Assembly: GCF_002944315.1 (NCBI RefSeq) | Contig: NZ_CP024314.1 | Location: 1,054,001-1,118,000, forward strand | DNA from: Rhizobium sp. NXC24 | Lineage (GTDB): Bacteria; Pseudomonadota; Alphaproteobacteria; Rhizobiales; Rhizobiaceae | Length of the DNA: 64,000 nucleotides | Direction of reading: 5' to 3' | In this document: one piece after another, positions 8,851 to 17,728 of the stretch | How the letters are laid out: every line of letters starts with the position of its first letter | How positions within the stretch are numbered: position 1 is the stretch's first letter | The notes under the pieces: model-generated | Seen by the model: the letters and a program-made list of their open reading frames with translations, nothing else | What the model was told of the DNA's origin: nothing | The model's database searches: none | Position numbers and translations under genes: made by a program

Positions 8851-10035
8851 ATGGCAGATAATATGGCCTTCTCGCTTTCCCGCCGCGGTTTCCTCGCTTC
8901 CGCCTGCTGCCTGGCGGCTGCGCCGATCTTTACGCCGGTGACCTTTGCGGCCATGCCGGGAGACAACCGTTTCGTGACCATCGTGCTGCGCGGCGCCATG
9001 GACGGGCTCGATCTGGTGCAGCCCTATGGTGAGGCATCTTTCGCCGGTTTGCGACCGGATATCGCCATCTCTCCCGATAACGGGCTTGTCGATCTCGATG
9101 GCTTCTTCGGCCTGCATCCGGCGGCGGCGGACCTACTGCCGCAATGGAAGGCCCGGGAACTTGCCTTCGTCCATGCCGTTTCGACGCCCTATCGCGACGC
9201 CCGTAGCCATTTCGACGGCCAGGACATGCTGGAATCGGGTGGCGGCCACGTCGCCGAGGAAAAGACCGGCTGGCTGAACCGCGCACTCGGAAGCATCGCG
9301 CGCTCGACCGCGCATAAGGCGATCGACATCAACACCTCGACCGAATTGATCCTATCAGGCCCCAATACGGTCGACGTCTGGGCCTCGGATTCCGGTTTAG
9401 GCATGGGTGCGGATGAGATGCAGTTCCTGACGCGCCTTTATGCCAACGATCCCGCTTTCGCCAAGGCGATGGATGAGGCGATGCGCGCCGACCAATCGGC
9501 GAAGATGGGCGAGGCGCCGGGCGCCAAACATGGCGAACAGATAGCCGATGTCGCAGCGCTTGCCGCCAGGATGCTGCTGCGCGAATACCGCATCGCCAGC
9601 TTCTCCATCAACGGCTGGGACACTCATGTGCAGCAGGCAGCCCAATTCCCCAAGGCGGCTGGCGACCTGACGCAGGCGGTGCTGACATTGAAGCGCACGC
9701 TCGGCCCGGATGCGTGGAAGACGACGGTGGTTCTGGCGATGACCGAATTCGGCCGCACGGTCCGCCAGAACGGCTCGGGCGGCACCGACCATGGCACCGG
9801 CGGTTGCTGCCTGCTGGCGGGCGGCACCATCAATGGCGGCCGCGTACTCGGAAAATGGCCGGGAATTAAGGACGAGCACCTCTTCGAGAACCGCGACCTG
9901 ATGCCCACCGCAGACGTGCGCGAGATCGCCGCCGCCATGCTTTACCGGCAGTTCGGTGTCGGCGCCGACGACCTCAATTCGAAGATCTTTCCGGGCCTAA
10001 GCTTCGACAAGTCCTCACAGTTCCTGAAGGTGTAA
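8851..10035 (+). CDS. DUF1501 family Tat-exported protein
   Basis: A protein of 394 residues with a twin-arginine signal (SRRGFL at residues 10-15, then a hydrophobic stretch ending near residue 30), so it is predicted to be exported folded to the periplasm. The remainder is a DUF1501 domain, a family related in fold to sulfatases and alkaline phosphatases; the GWDTH segment and the TEFGRTVRQNGSGGTDHGTGG region (cited here as TEFGRT and GTDHGTGG) are typical. The reaction is unknown. It follows the DUF1800 gene after 15 bases. Confidence 0.8.
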   Translation: MADNMAFSLSRRGFLASACCLAAAPIFTPVTFAAMPGDNRFVTIVLRGAMDGLDLVQPYGEASFAGLRPDIAISPDNGLVDLDGFFGLHPAAADLLPQWKARELAFVHAVSTPYRDARSHFDGQDMLESGGGHVAEEKTGWLNRALGSIARSTAHKAIDINTSTELILSGPNTVDVWASDSGLGMGADEMQFLTRLYANDPAFAKAMDEAMRADQSAKMGEAPGAKHGEQIADVAALAARMLLREYRIASFSINGWDTHVQQAAQFPKAAGDLTQAVLTLKRTLGPDAWKTTVVLAMTEFGRTVRQNGSGGTDHGTGGCCLLAGGTINGGRVLGKWPGIKDEHLFENRDLMPTADVREIAAAMLYRQFGVGADDLNSKIFPGLSFDKSSQFLKV

Positions 10036-10066
10036 TTCCTCCGCTGACGGTTCGATTCCCATCTTC

Positions 10067-10942
10067 TCAGGCGCGCCCTTCCCCGATCAGTGGAAGCGCT
10101 CTCAGCATGTCTCTGATGGCGATAGCGTCCCATGGCAGGTGTTCGGTAATTCCAAGCCCCACCACGTCCACCTCCCTGGCTACGTCGTTCAAAAGACGAA
10201 CCACTTGGGCAATGGTCATTCTACCTCGTGGAACTCCCTCGAACGCGTCTGAAGGTGCATTCGGCATCGCGAAGTTGAGGGAACGGAACTGGACGGGATC
10301 GATGACATCGAGATCAAAATGGATGGCAACATGCCGGGCGCCCGTCGAACGAAGCCATTCGATCACCGGTTGACTGGTGTCGATTAATTGGGACGGCGTC
10401 GCCATGCTGAGCCCCAGCCTTTCAACGATCTCCCATTCCTCAGGCGACATATCGTAGAGCCCTGCATACATCACCTTCTCAGGCTTGACCGGCCGGGCCA
10501 CCCTATTCGTGAAATCCGGATCGCCCTCTCCCATCAAATTGCCCAGAACCATCGCGTGCGCATGCACGAAATGCTTTGGCGTCATCACATCGGGATGAGC
10601 ATCGACCCAAAGCACGGCCAAATCGCCCTCATACCGCTCATTGAGGTATGCGAACGGGGCGAGATCGACAAGGCAGTCGCCACCCAGAACGACAATCCTG
10701 TCGGGCATTTCCTTCCTGAGGATCTGGTCTGTCGAATCCAGTTGCCGAAGCAATGCACTCCGCGCGACGATGCCGTCTTCGAGAGGAAGTTCGGAGCCAT
10801 CGGGCTCCGGCACTTCGACCGTTGCGACCGGCCCTGCGGCCGCCGGGGCAAGCCACGCCAGCAACTGTGCCCCGAAATGATAGGCTTCCAAATTTCCCCC
10901 TTGCCATTGGGGGATATGCAAACGCAGAGTTTTCGTACTCAT
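10067..10942 (-). CDS. Arginase/agmatinase family protein with altered metal site
   Basis: A ureohydrolase-fold protein of 291 residues. The second and third metal motifs are intact: DAHPD (Asp114, His116, Asp118) and HFDLDVIDP (Asp210, Asp212). The first motif, normally GGDH with His as a manganese ligand, reads GGDC (Cys90). The protein may therefore have a changed metal centre or a non-arginase substrate. It stands alone, convergent with the DUF1501 gene and 69 bases downstream of the mannosidase gene on the same strand. Substrate cannot be inferred from neighbours. Confidence 0.75.
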   Translation of the reverse strand: MSTKTLRLHIPQWQGGNLEAYHFGAQLLAWLAPAAAGPVATVEVPEPDGSELPLEDGIVARSALLRQLDSTDQILRKEMPDRIVVLGGDCLVDLAPFAYLNERYEGDLAVLWVDAHPDVMTPKHFVHAHAMVLGNLMGEGDPDFTNRVARPVKPEKVMYAGLYDMSPEEWEIVERLGLSMATPSQLIDTSQPVIEWLRSTGARHVAIHFDLDVIDPVQFRSLNFAMPNAPSDAFEGVPRGRMTIAQVVRLLNDVAREVDVVGLGITEHLPWDAIAIRDMLRALPLIGEGRA

Positions 10943-11011
10943 TTGTTGCTCCGAGCTCTGTTCGTGGAGCGCCGGCTGCTCTTCATTCGACCATCCAGGT
11001 CGGCGCAGCCG

Positions 11012-14000
11012 TCACGCCCGTATCATCTTCCAGCTTCTGACCTCGAAGGGCAGGATATCGGGACCCGCATCGCGTTGGGCCGGCTCCTCCATCAGATTGA
11101 CGGCTTCGCTGATTGTCCAGCCGTTTGCCGGGATGACGGCAAGTCCGCCGCGTCGGCCGGCCGGTTCGTAGACGCGCAGCACAAGCCCGTCGCCATCTTC
11201 GGCCGGCTTGATGGCGGAAAGCGCGACCGGCGTGCCCGTCACGGCAATCGGAGCGAGCGTCGTCTCCGCGAGACCAGCTGCCGTCGCGACGATCAGCGGC
11301 TGATTGAGGTCGTCGGCCTCCTCCCGCACACGACCAGAATGCCATTCGCCGGTGTGCGGCAGCAATGCGTAGGTGAAGCGCTGCACGCCCTCGTCCGCCA
11401 TCGGATCGGGATAGATCGGCCCACGCACCAGGCTCATGCCGAGCACGTTGCCGCGGGCACTATGGCCGTATTTCGCGTCATTGAGCAAAGCGACACCAAA
11501 ATCCGGTTCGCTGAGATCGATAAAGCGATGGGCGACCGCCTCGAACATCGCAGCATCCCAGCTCGTATTGGTATGCGTCAGGCGGCTGACGACGCCATAG
11601 GCGCATTCGAACGTGGCGGTGCGCGCCCGCGTCGCAACCGGGCTCAGCGAGCGCAGCAAGGTGCGGCGATCATGCCAGTCGATTTCAGTTTCGATATCCA
11701 GCCGCTTGGCGTTGGCCGTCAGCACGTAATGTTGCACGATGCTGGAGTCGCGATAGCGATGGACGACCTTGATCGCGGCTCGATATGGACTGTTTTCGAC
11801 GAGTTCGATGCTTTCCGGCTTGTCGAGACGAACGCCCTTTTCCGGATAGTCTGCGTCGATGTCCCAAGCATCCCAATTGCGCGGCTTGTCGAGCGGATAG
11901 ACCCAAAGCTGATTGGCGGGTTCCGCCAGCGCCTCGCGGCCGGTCGCCTTGTGCACAAGGCTCTGCACGGCCCCATCCGCGCCGATGGTCACGGCGAGAT
12001 GCTCATTCTCCAGCCGGTTGACTTCGGCGTGCAAACCGCCGGCGGGCTTCAATGCGGCGCGGTCGAATACATGGATGGAAAGCGGCGAGACTATGTCGCC
12101 GGTGGAAAGGACCGTGCCGTCGGCGAGGAGCGCGCGCAGCGGCCGGGCATCCAGCGACGGATTGACGACGACGAGAGCATCAGCAACGCCGCCCTTCGGC
12201 AGGGCCGAAACAATGGCGTCCACAGCGTCCTTTTGAGCCGTCCTGGCGTGATCGATGACGGTGGAAAGCTCGCGCTCGGCATCCTGATAGACCTCGCGAA
12301 TGCTCGATCCGGGCAGGATATCGTGGAACTCGTTCTTCAACGTGACACGCCAGTCAGCCTCCAGGCTCTGCGGCGCGGCGCCACCGATCATATGGGCGAT
12401 CGATGCCAGGGTTTCGGCTGTTATCAACGCCCGCTCCGCCCTGCGATGCAGCCGCTTGACACCGCTCTGGCTGGTCAGCGTCGCGCGATGCAGTTCGAGA
12501 TAGATTTCCCCGGACCACGTCGGAACATGCTTTTCCTTCGCCGTGCGATGGGCACTCGTGAAGAAATCGGCCACCTTGCCCCAACGGGCCTTCGGAATGG
12601 CGGGGAAATTGCGCAACTGCGCTTCGCGCTCGACCATCTCCGGCGTCACTCCGCCGCCGCCATCGCCATAGCCGACGGCAAGGAGCGAGCTATCATGCAG
12701 GGTTTTCGCGCGGAAATTCTTCCAGGTCGGCATGAAACAATCCGGCTGGACAAAGCCGTTATAGCCCTGCATCGGATTGTCGAAAGTATGCGCCAGCACC
12801 CGGCTGCCATCCAGACCTTCCCACCAGAAAAGATCATAGGGGAACCGGTTGGTCTCGCTCCAATTGACCTTGATGGTGAAGAAACTCTCGATGCCGCCTT
12901 GACGCAACAACTGTGGCAAGGCACCGGAAAAGCCGAAGCAATCCGGAAGCCAGCAGACCGTGTGACGCGCGCCGAAAGTTTTTTCGAAATAGCGCTGGCC
13001 GTAAAGGATCTGCCGCACTAGGCTTTCGCCCGTCGGCATGTTCGTGTCCGGCTCGACCCACATGCCGCCGATCACTTCCCAGGAGCCATCGGCCACTTTT
13101 TCCTTGATGCGCGCAAGCAATTGCGGGTCGTCAGCCTCCATCTGCGCATAATAATGCGCCGTCGACTGGTTGAAGCGGAAATCGGGCGAGCGATCCATCA
13201 AGGACAGCGCCGTATGAAAGGTCCGGCGCATCTTGCGGCGCGTCTCGTCATAGGGCCACAGCCAGGCAAGGTCGATATGGGCATGGCCGGTCAGCAGCAA
13301 TTCGCCGTTTTGCGGATAGCGTTCCTGCAGCGTCTTCATGCGGGCAAGCAGGCCGTCATAGGCAGCAGCGACCGTCGCGCGCTCATTCTCGGTCAGACCC
13401 TGCGGGCTTTCGACCAGCTCGGGCAATTCCCAGATCTTTTGTTGCCATTCGGCGTTCGCCGTGCGGGAAACATAGGGAGCCGTCGCGGAAGGCCAGTCGA
13501 GGCTGCGCAGCGCCGTCTCGGCGGCATCGAGCAGATGCGGCACGACATCGTGATCATCAAGCGCCTCGATAGCCTCCACTATCTGCCGCAACAAAAGGTT
13601 CAGCCGGTGCACGGGAATGTCCAGCCAGGCGAGCCGCGCCCGGTTTAACTTCGGCTGGCGGTTCGGTTCGCCGAATGGGAAACGGGCAACGCTGTCCGTC
13701 GTGATCGAGAGACTGCGATCCTTCAGCGGGAATTCCTGATGGTAGGGATCGAGGCCGAAGCTTTCGCTCCCGCCTCCTTCATAAGCGAGCGTAATCAGGC
13801 TCTCGCCGCCGAGATCGAGCTGCAGGCAGGTTTCCTCAAGGGGCCAGTCGGCGGGTACGTTTCCTTGCGAGGCGAAATGCACCACGCCTTTGCGATGCGG
13901 CCAGGCCTCACCGATGGCGATATCCTCGCCCTCGAACGTCCAGTGGTGGATTGGCAGTACAGCGCGTTCGCGCCAATGGCTAAGCTCTGCGGTGCGTACC

Positions 14001-14038
14001 TTGAGGCGGTCTAGGCGCTGAGCGATGGTGAGCTGCAT
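11012..14038 (-). CDS. GH38 alpha-mannosidase
   Basis: A glycoside hydrolase family 38 enzyme of 1008 residues from the ATG at 14038, which has AGGA eight bases upstream; a start 13 codons earlier has none. The family hydrolyses alpha-mannosides with a zinc ion. Zinc ligands are expected at His254 and Asp256 in GHAHIDLAW and the nucleophile at Asp331 in MWVEPDTN. A WLPDCFGFSGALPQ segment and the C-terminal beta-sandwich domains follow. No signal peptide is visible, so it is likely cytoplasmic and acts on imported mannosides. No transporter is adjacent. Confidence 0.88.
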   Translation of the reverse strand: MQLTIAQRLDRLKVRTAELSHWRERAVLPIHHWTFEGEDIAIGEAWPHRKGVVHFASQGNVPADWPLEETCLQLDLGGESLITLAYEGGGSESFGLDPYHQEFPLKDRSLSITTDSVARFPFGEPNRQPKLNRARLAWLDIPVHRLNLLLRQIVEAIEALDDHDVVPHLLDAAETALRSLDWPSATAPYVSRTANAEWQQKIWELPELVESPQGLTENERATVAAAYDGLLARMKTLQERYPQNGELLLTGHAHIDLAWLWPYDETRRKMRRTFHTALSLMDRSPDFRFNQSTAHYYAQMEADDPQLLARIKEKVADGSWEVIGGMWVEPDTNMPTGESLVRQILYGQRYFEKTFGARHTVCWLPDCFGFSGALPQLLRQGGIESFFTIKVNWSETNRFPYDLFWWEGLDGSRVLAHTFDNPMQGYNGFVQPDCFMPTWKNFRAKTLHDSSLLAVGYGDGGGGVTPEMVEREAQLRNFPAIPKARWGKVADFFTSAHRTAKEKHVPTWSGEIYLELHRATLTSQSGVKRLHRRAERALITAETLASIAHMIGGAAPQSLEADWRVTLKNEFHDILPGSSIREVYQDAERELSTVIDHARTAQKDAVDAIVSALPKGGVADALVVVNPSLDARPLRALLADGTVLSTGDIVSPLSIHVFDRAALKPAGGLHAEVNRLENEHLAVTIGADGAVQSLVHKATGREALAEPANQLWVYPLDKPRNWDAWDIDADYPEKGVRLDKPESIELVENSPYRAAIKVVHRYRDSSIVQHYVLTANAKRLDIETEIDWHDRRTLLRSLSPVATRARTATFECAYGVVSRLTHTNTSWDAAMFEAVAHRFIDLSEPDFGVALLNDAKYGHSARGNVLGMSLVRGPIYPDPMADEGVQRFTYALLPHTGEWHSGRVREEADDLNQPLIVATAAGLAETTLAPIAVTGTPVALSAIKPAEDGDGLVLRVYEPAGRRGGLAVIPANGWTISEAVNLMEEPAQRDAGPDILPFEVRSWKMIRA

Positions 14039-14216
14039 GGCATGTCCTACTTGGTTGATGTCAGGCCGGGACCGCACGGGCGGTCATGGCGTCGCGAATG
14101 AGGCATTGCAAAGCAGGAAGGATGCTGACGGCGGGATCAGGCTGATGTGATCGGCAAAAACAGATGGGAAGGGCCACCGGAGAAACATCCCTCGGCCGGG
14201 ACTTTGGTGCCTGTGC

Positions 14217-14324
14217 TCACTCGACGGTCTCCTCCTCCTGCGTGAAGCAGGCATAGATTATGGCGAAGAGCAGACCGATGACCAGTCTCAAAATGGAAGC
14301 AATTTTTCGGGCTTGTCTCCTCAC
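14217..14324 (-). CDS. Possible 35-residue single-helix peptide in a 338-base gap
   Basis: The gap 14039-14376 between the mannosidase and the MFS gene holds no standard gene. On the minus strand a GTG-initiated frame encodes 35 residues: a basic start (RRQARK), one hydrophobic segment (about 9-26) and an acidic tail (EEETVE). Its stop overlaps (GTGA) a second tiny frame of 27 codons. There is no clear ribosome site, so this could equally be chance or gene remnants. The rest of the gap shows nothing I can name. Confidence 0.25.
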   Translation of the reverse strand: MRRQARKIASILRLVIGLLFAIIYACFTQEEETVE

Positions 14325-14376
14325 CCGCGCCAGGCGGCGAGATGTTCGGCGGGGCAATAGACCCCGCCGCTATCGT

Positions 14377-15573
14377 TCAATGTCTCGGTATGCGCGGCAA
14401 AAAGATCGTGAACAGACCGAGCAGCGGCAGATAGGAGCAGATCGTATAGACGAAGGAAATCCCGTGCGTATCGGCAAAATCGCCAAGAAAAGCCGCGCCA
14501 AGCCCCCCTGCCCCGAAAGCGAAGCCGAAGAAGATGCCGCCGATCAGCCCGACGCGGCCGGGGATCAATTCCTGTGCGAAAACGACGATAGCCGGGAAGG
14601 CCGAAGCAAACACCAGCCCGATCACCACCGTCAGGACGCAGGTCCAGAACAGGTTCGCATAGGGCATCATCAACGCGAAGGGGATGACGCCCAGGATCGA
14701 GAACCAAATCACGAAGCGCGCTCCGAGACGGTCTCCGACCGGACCGCCCATGATCGTTCCGACCGCAACAGAACCGAGAAAAAGGAACAGCATCAATTGT
14801 GCATCGCGAACGTCGAGATGGAATTTGTCGATGACGTAGAAGGTGAAATAGCTCGATATGCTCGCCATATACACATTCTTCGTTGCCGTCAGCAGGATGA
14901 GGATTGCAAGCGCCCAGACGGCCTTGTTGCGTGCTATCGGCAAGGCGCGGCTGGGAGCCGGACGCGCGGCATGCTCGCGGCGATGGCTGACATACCAGGT
15001 GCCGACCCAGCTCAGGACGATGAAGCCGATGACCGCCAGAACCGCGAGCCAGGCGACGCTCGATTGGCCGTGCTGGAGCACGAAGAAGGCGGCGATCAGC
15101 GGGCCGATGGCGGAACCGGCATTGCCGCCAAGCTGGAAGAGCGACTGCGCCAGGCCATGGCGCCCGCCGGAAGCCAGCCGCGCGACGCGCGAGGCTTCCG
15201 GATGGAACACCGCGGACCCGAAACCGATGAGGCTCGCCGCGACCATCAGCATGGGGAAGCTGCCGGCATAACCGAGCAGCACCAGCCCTGAAAATGTGCT
15301 GACCATACCGACCGGCAGGGAATAAGGCATGGGCCACTTGTCAGTGACAATGCCGACGACCGGCTGCAGCAGCGACGCCGTAATCTGAAACGTCATCGTC
15401 AGCAGACCGATCTGAACGAAATCGAGGGCGTAATTCTCCCGGAACATCGGGTAGAGCGACGTCAGCAGCGATTGCATGATGTCGTTCAAAAGATGGCAGA
15501 CACTGACCGCCACGACGATTGAAATTGTCGTCTTCTCAAATCGGGCCTGCGCGCCCGAAAATGCCGCAACCAT
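14377..15573 (-). CDS. MFS efflux pump, fosmidomycin-resistance (Fsr)-like
   Basis: A 12-helix major facilitator of 398 residues that closely resembles Fsr proteins: an early VCHLLNDIMQSLLTSLYP segment (conserved CHxxND), GFGSAVFHPEASRVA and a large GGIFFGFAFGAGGLGAAFLG region near the end (both abbreviated from the protein). Fsr exports fosmidomycin and may export other compounds. The ATG at 15573 has AGGAAGGA in front; a start 13 codons earlier does not. It is divergent from an AraC regulator of the type that often controls a neighbouring exporter. Confidence 0.82.
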   Translation of the reverse strand: MVAAFSGAQARFEKTTISIVVAVSVCHLLNDIMQSLLTSLYPMFRENYALDFVQIGLLTMTFQITASLLQPVVGIVTDKWPMPYSLPVGMVSTFSGLVLLGYAGSFPMLMVAASLIGFGSAVFHPEASRVARLASGGRHGLAQSLFQLGGNAGSAIGPLIAAFFVLQHGQSSVAWLAVLAVIGFIVLSWVGTWYVSHRREHAARPAPSRALPIARNKAVWALAILILLTATKNVYMASISSYFTFYVIDKFHLDVRDAQLMLFLFLGSVAVGTIMGGPVGDRLGARFVIWFSILGVIPFALMMPYANLFWTCVLTVVIGLVFASAFPAIVVFAQELIPGRVGLIGGIFFGFAFGAGGLGAAFLGDFADTHGISFVYTICSYLPLLGLFTIFLPRIPRH

Positions 15574-15691
15574 TGAGGATTCCTTCCTGCGCCGACCGAT
15601 TCTTTCAGCCATGCCGTTTGATCAGCTTTTACACGGCTTGCAGGTGACCTTCTTTCGTGTTTTGGTCCAGTTCTTTCGCGATCGGGCCAAA

Positions 15692-16522
15692 ATGGAAAAG
15701 CTCTCTCAAAAGCTGCTGGCGACACTCGACCGAGATCACGAGCAAAATATGCTCTGGATGGAGGGATCGAATGCCGGCGTGCTCGTCCACAGCTCGGAGC
15801 CGCCGCAGGGTTACACTGTTCCCTGGCATCATCATCGCCGCACACAATTGCTCTGCGTTTTCGCCGGTGTCGTGCTGATCCTGACGACCCGCGGCCGATG
15901 GATGGTGCCGCCCGGCCATGCCTTGCTCATTCCCGTTGGGCTGGAGCACTCCGTCGAGATGCTGAGCGATGTCAGCCTCAAATCGGTCTATGTGATGCCG
16001 CGCGACCCGACCCCGCCGGACGAGGCACCCCGCGTCGTCGAAGTGACGGATCTCGCGCGCAGTCTGCTGCTCGAAGCCATCCGGCTGCGGGAAGCGCCGG
16101 TCGGAAATCGCAAGGCTGAACTTGTCCTTTCCCTCCTCATCGAAGAGATTTCGACGCTGGAAGAACGCCCGCTCGGCCTCCCCTTCCCATCCGACCGACG
16201 GCTGGCGGCGCTCTGCCGTGAGTATCTGGCAAACCCGACCCCGAATGCCAGATTGGACGATTGGGCCGAGAAGCTGGCAATGAGCCGCCGCACCTTCACC
16301 CGGCAATTTCGCAAGGAAACCGGCATCAGTTTCATCACCTGGCGTCAGCAGGCGAGCGTCTTCGCGTGCCTGCCGCAACTTGCGGAGGGGCAGCCGGTGA
16401 CCAACGTCGCGCTGGAAGCCGGCTACGAAAGCGTTGCCGCCTTCACCACCATGTTCCGACGCATGCTCGGAACCTCGCCGCGCACCTACATGGTGAACCG
16501 CTGGTCTTTCGACCGGCCGTAG
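15692..16522 (+). CDS. AraC family regulator (cupin plus HTH), exporter-linked type
   Basis: A regulator of about 276 residues with an N-terminal cupin-like domain (WHHHRRTQL near residue 45, VPPGHALLIPVGLEH) and a C-terminal double helix-turn-helix (about 175-270; MSRRTFTRQF and TNVALEAGYESVAAFTTMF). The layout matches NimR/RipA-like regulators, which commonly control a divergent MFS gene. The start is uncertain: ATG 15692 gives the usual family length and leaves 118 bases for a divergent promoter, while ATG 15611 adds 27 residues. Neither has a clear ribosome site. Confidence 0.75.
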   Translation: MEKLSQKLLATLDRDHEQNMLWMEGSNAGVLVHSSEPPQGYTVPWHHHRRTQLLCVFAGVVLILTTRGRWMVPPGHALLIPVGLEHSVEMLSDVSLKSVYVMPRDPTPPDEAPRVVEVTDLARSLLLEAIRLREAPVGNRKAELVLSLLIEEISTLEERPLGLPFPSDRRLAALCREYLANPTPNARLDDWAEKLAMSRRTFTRQFRKETGISFITWRQQASVFACLPQLAEGQPVTNVALEAGYESVAAFTTMFRRMLGTSPRTYMVNRWSFDRP

Positions 16523-16587
16523 AAGTCGCGCAGATATCCCACCTCTGCAGCCAAAGACATTCATAGGCGGGCATGATCAAAAAAATT

Positions 16588-16605
16588 TGAGAAAAGCTTT
16601 TCTCA
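16588..16605. promoter_or_regulatory. LacI operator O1, perfect 18-bp palindrome
   Basis: TGAGAAAAG joined to CTTTTCTCA forms a perfect 18-bp palindrome with the central CG-type symmetry of LacI-family operators. It lies just upstream of a TTGACT -35 box (16608-16613), 33 bp centre to centre (about three helical turns) from a second copy. Confidence 0.75.
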
Positions 16606-16607
16606 TC

Positions 16608-16638
16608 TTGACTCTTGCTTTGAGAAAAGGTTTTCTCA
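16608..16638 (+). promoter_or_regulatory. Promoter with LacI operator O2
   Basis: A TTGACT -35 box (16608-16613) lies 17 bases from a weak TTTTCT -10 (16631-16636). The second palindrome, TGAGAAAAG plus GTTTTCTCA (16621-16638, one central mismatch), covers the spacer and -10, the position expected for repression. Transcription would start near 16643, so translation must begin after this point. Confidence 0.6.
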
Positions 16639-16664
16639 CTGCAAATAAGTTCGGGAGAGGACAT

Positions 16665-17684
16665 CTGGAAAACCAGCGGATCAGAAACGGTCGGGTAACG
16701 ATTCACGATGTTGCCGCTGCCGCAGGGGTCAGCATTTCGACGGCGTCGAAAGCGTTGAACAATACCGGGCGGATGGCCGACGATACGCGGGAACGAGTCA
16801 AGCGCGTCGCGACTGAGATCGGGTTCCGGCCGAATGCCTTGGCCAAGGGTCTGCTTAGCAATCGGAGTTTCACTATCGGTCTTTTGACCAACGATACCTA
16901 CGGCCGTTTCACTCTCCCTGTCATGGCCGGAATTACCGAGGCGCTCGTCGATCACGGCGTCTCGGTATTTCTCTGCACGATCGAAGACGATCCTACGCTC
17001 GGAAAGGTTCATGTGGACGCCATGCTGGACAAGAGCGTCGATGGCATCATCGCTTCAGGAAAGAGGATCGACCGCCGGCTACCGGTGGATCTGTCCAACC
17101 TGCCCGTGCCCGTCGTCTACGCCTTCACGGAAGGGACACCCGATAGTGTTACCTTCTGCGCCGACGATTTTCAGGGCGCCGCTCTTGCCGTCGAATGGCT
17201 GATGGGTCTCGGCCGCCGCCGGATCGCTCATGTCACCGGCCCCGAGAGCTTCGTTTCGGTACGCGAGCGCACAAGGGCCTATCGAAGCCTCGTCGGCGAT
17301 GCGTTGCCGGTGATGTACGGTACATGGTCGGAAGCCTGGGGCCACGAGGCCGTTGCGAAAATCTGGGATACGCCCGGACCGAAACCGGACGGCATTTTCT
17401 GCGGCAACGACCAGATCGCCCGCGCTGTAGTCGACGCCCTGCGCGAGCGCGACGTGCGCGTGCCGGAGGATGTCTCCGTGGTTGGCTTCGACAATTGGGA
17501 GATCGTCGCCGCCCAAACACGGCCGCCGCTGACGACGGTTGACATGAATCTCAAGGCACTCGGCCGGGAGGCCGGGCTTACGGTTCTGGCGCTGGCGGAG
17601 GGCCGCGCCATCGAACCCGGGATCAGGACATTGCCGTGCGAATTGGTCGTGCGGCAGTCGTGTGGGGGACACCCCGTTCATTAG
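16665..17684 (+). CDS. LacI family repressor of the arabinofuranoside operon
   Basis: A regulator of about 339 residues with an N-terminal LacI helix-turn-helix (VTIHDVAAAAGVSISTASKAL core) followed by the hinge and a periplasmic-binding-protein-like sugar domain. The frame is open back to 16587, but any start there would lie inside the operators and the promoter. The first in-frame codon after the predicted transcript start that suits family alignments is CTG at 16665, behind GGGAGAGG (16653-16660), so a CTG start is proposed with caution. It heads an operon of transporter and GH127 genes (45 bases to the next gene) and probably represses it and itself; the inducer is likely an arabinose derivative. 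Confidence 0.8.
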   Translation: MENQRIRNGRVTIHDVAAAAGVSISTASKALNNTGRMADDTRERVKRVATEIGFRPNALAKGLLSNRSFTIGLLTNDTYGRFTLPVMAGITEALVDHGVSVFLCTIEDDPTLGKVHVDAMLDKSVDGIIASGKRIDRRLPVDLSNLPVPVVYAFTEGTPDSVTFCADDFQGAALAVEWLMGLGRRRIAHVTGPESFVSVRERTRAYRSLVGDALPVMYGTWSEAWGHEAVAKIWDTPGPKPDGIFCGNDQIARAVVDALRERDVRVPEDVSVVGFDNWEIVAAQTRPPLTTVDMNLKALGREAGLTVLALAEGRAIEPGIRTLPCELVVRQSCGGHPVH

Positions 17685-17728
17685 TTGAGGAAGAGGGGCT
17701 GATGGAAATGCCCCATGGGAGGAGAAAC

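Noticed and set aside
7315..9117. 600-codon open frame on the minus strand opposite the DUF1800/DUF1501 genes
   Set aside because: It mirrors well-supported genes on the other strand, spans their junction and shows no recognisable domain; long antisense frames are common in GC-rich codon-biased DNA.
10388..13021. 877-codon open frame on the plus strand opposite the arginase and alpha-mannosidase genes
   Set aside because: The opposite strand has full-length families with conserved catalytic residues; the plus-strand product is Arg/His-rich with no domain or start signal.
16587..16664. TTG start of the LacI gene at 16587
   Set aside because: It lies inside the first operator and before the predicted promoter; the extra residues do not look like LacI protein.
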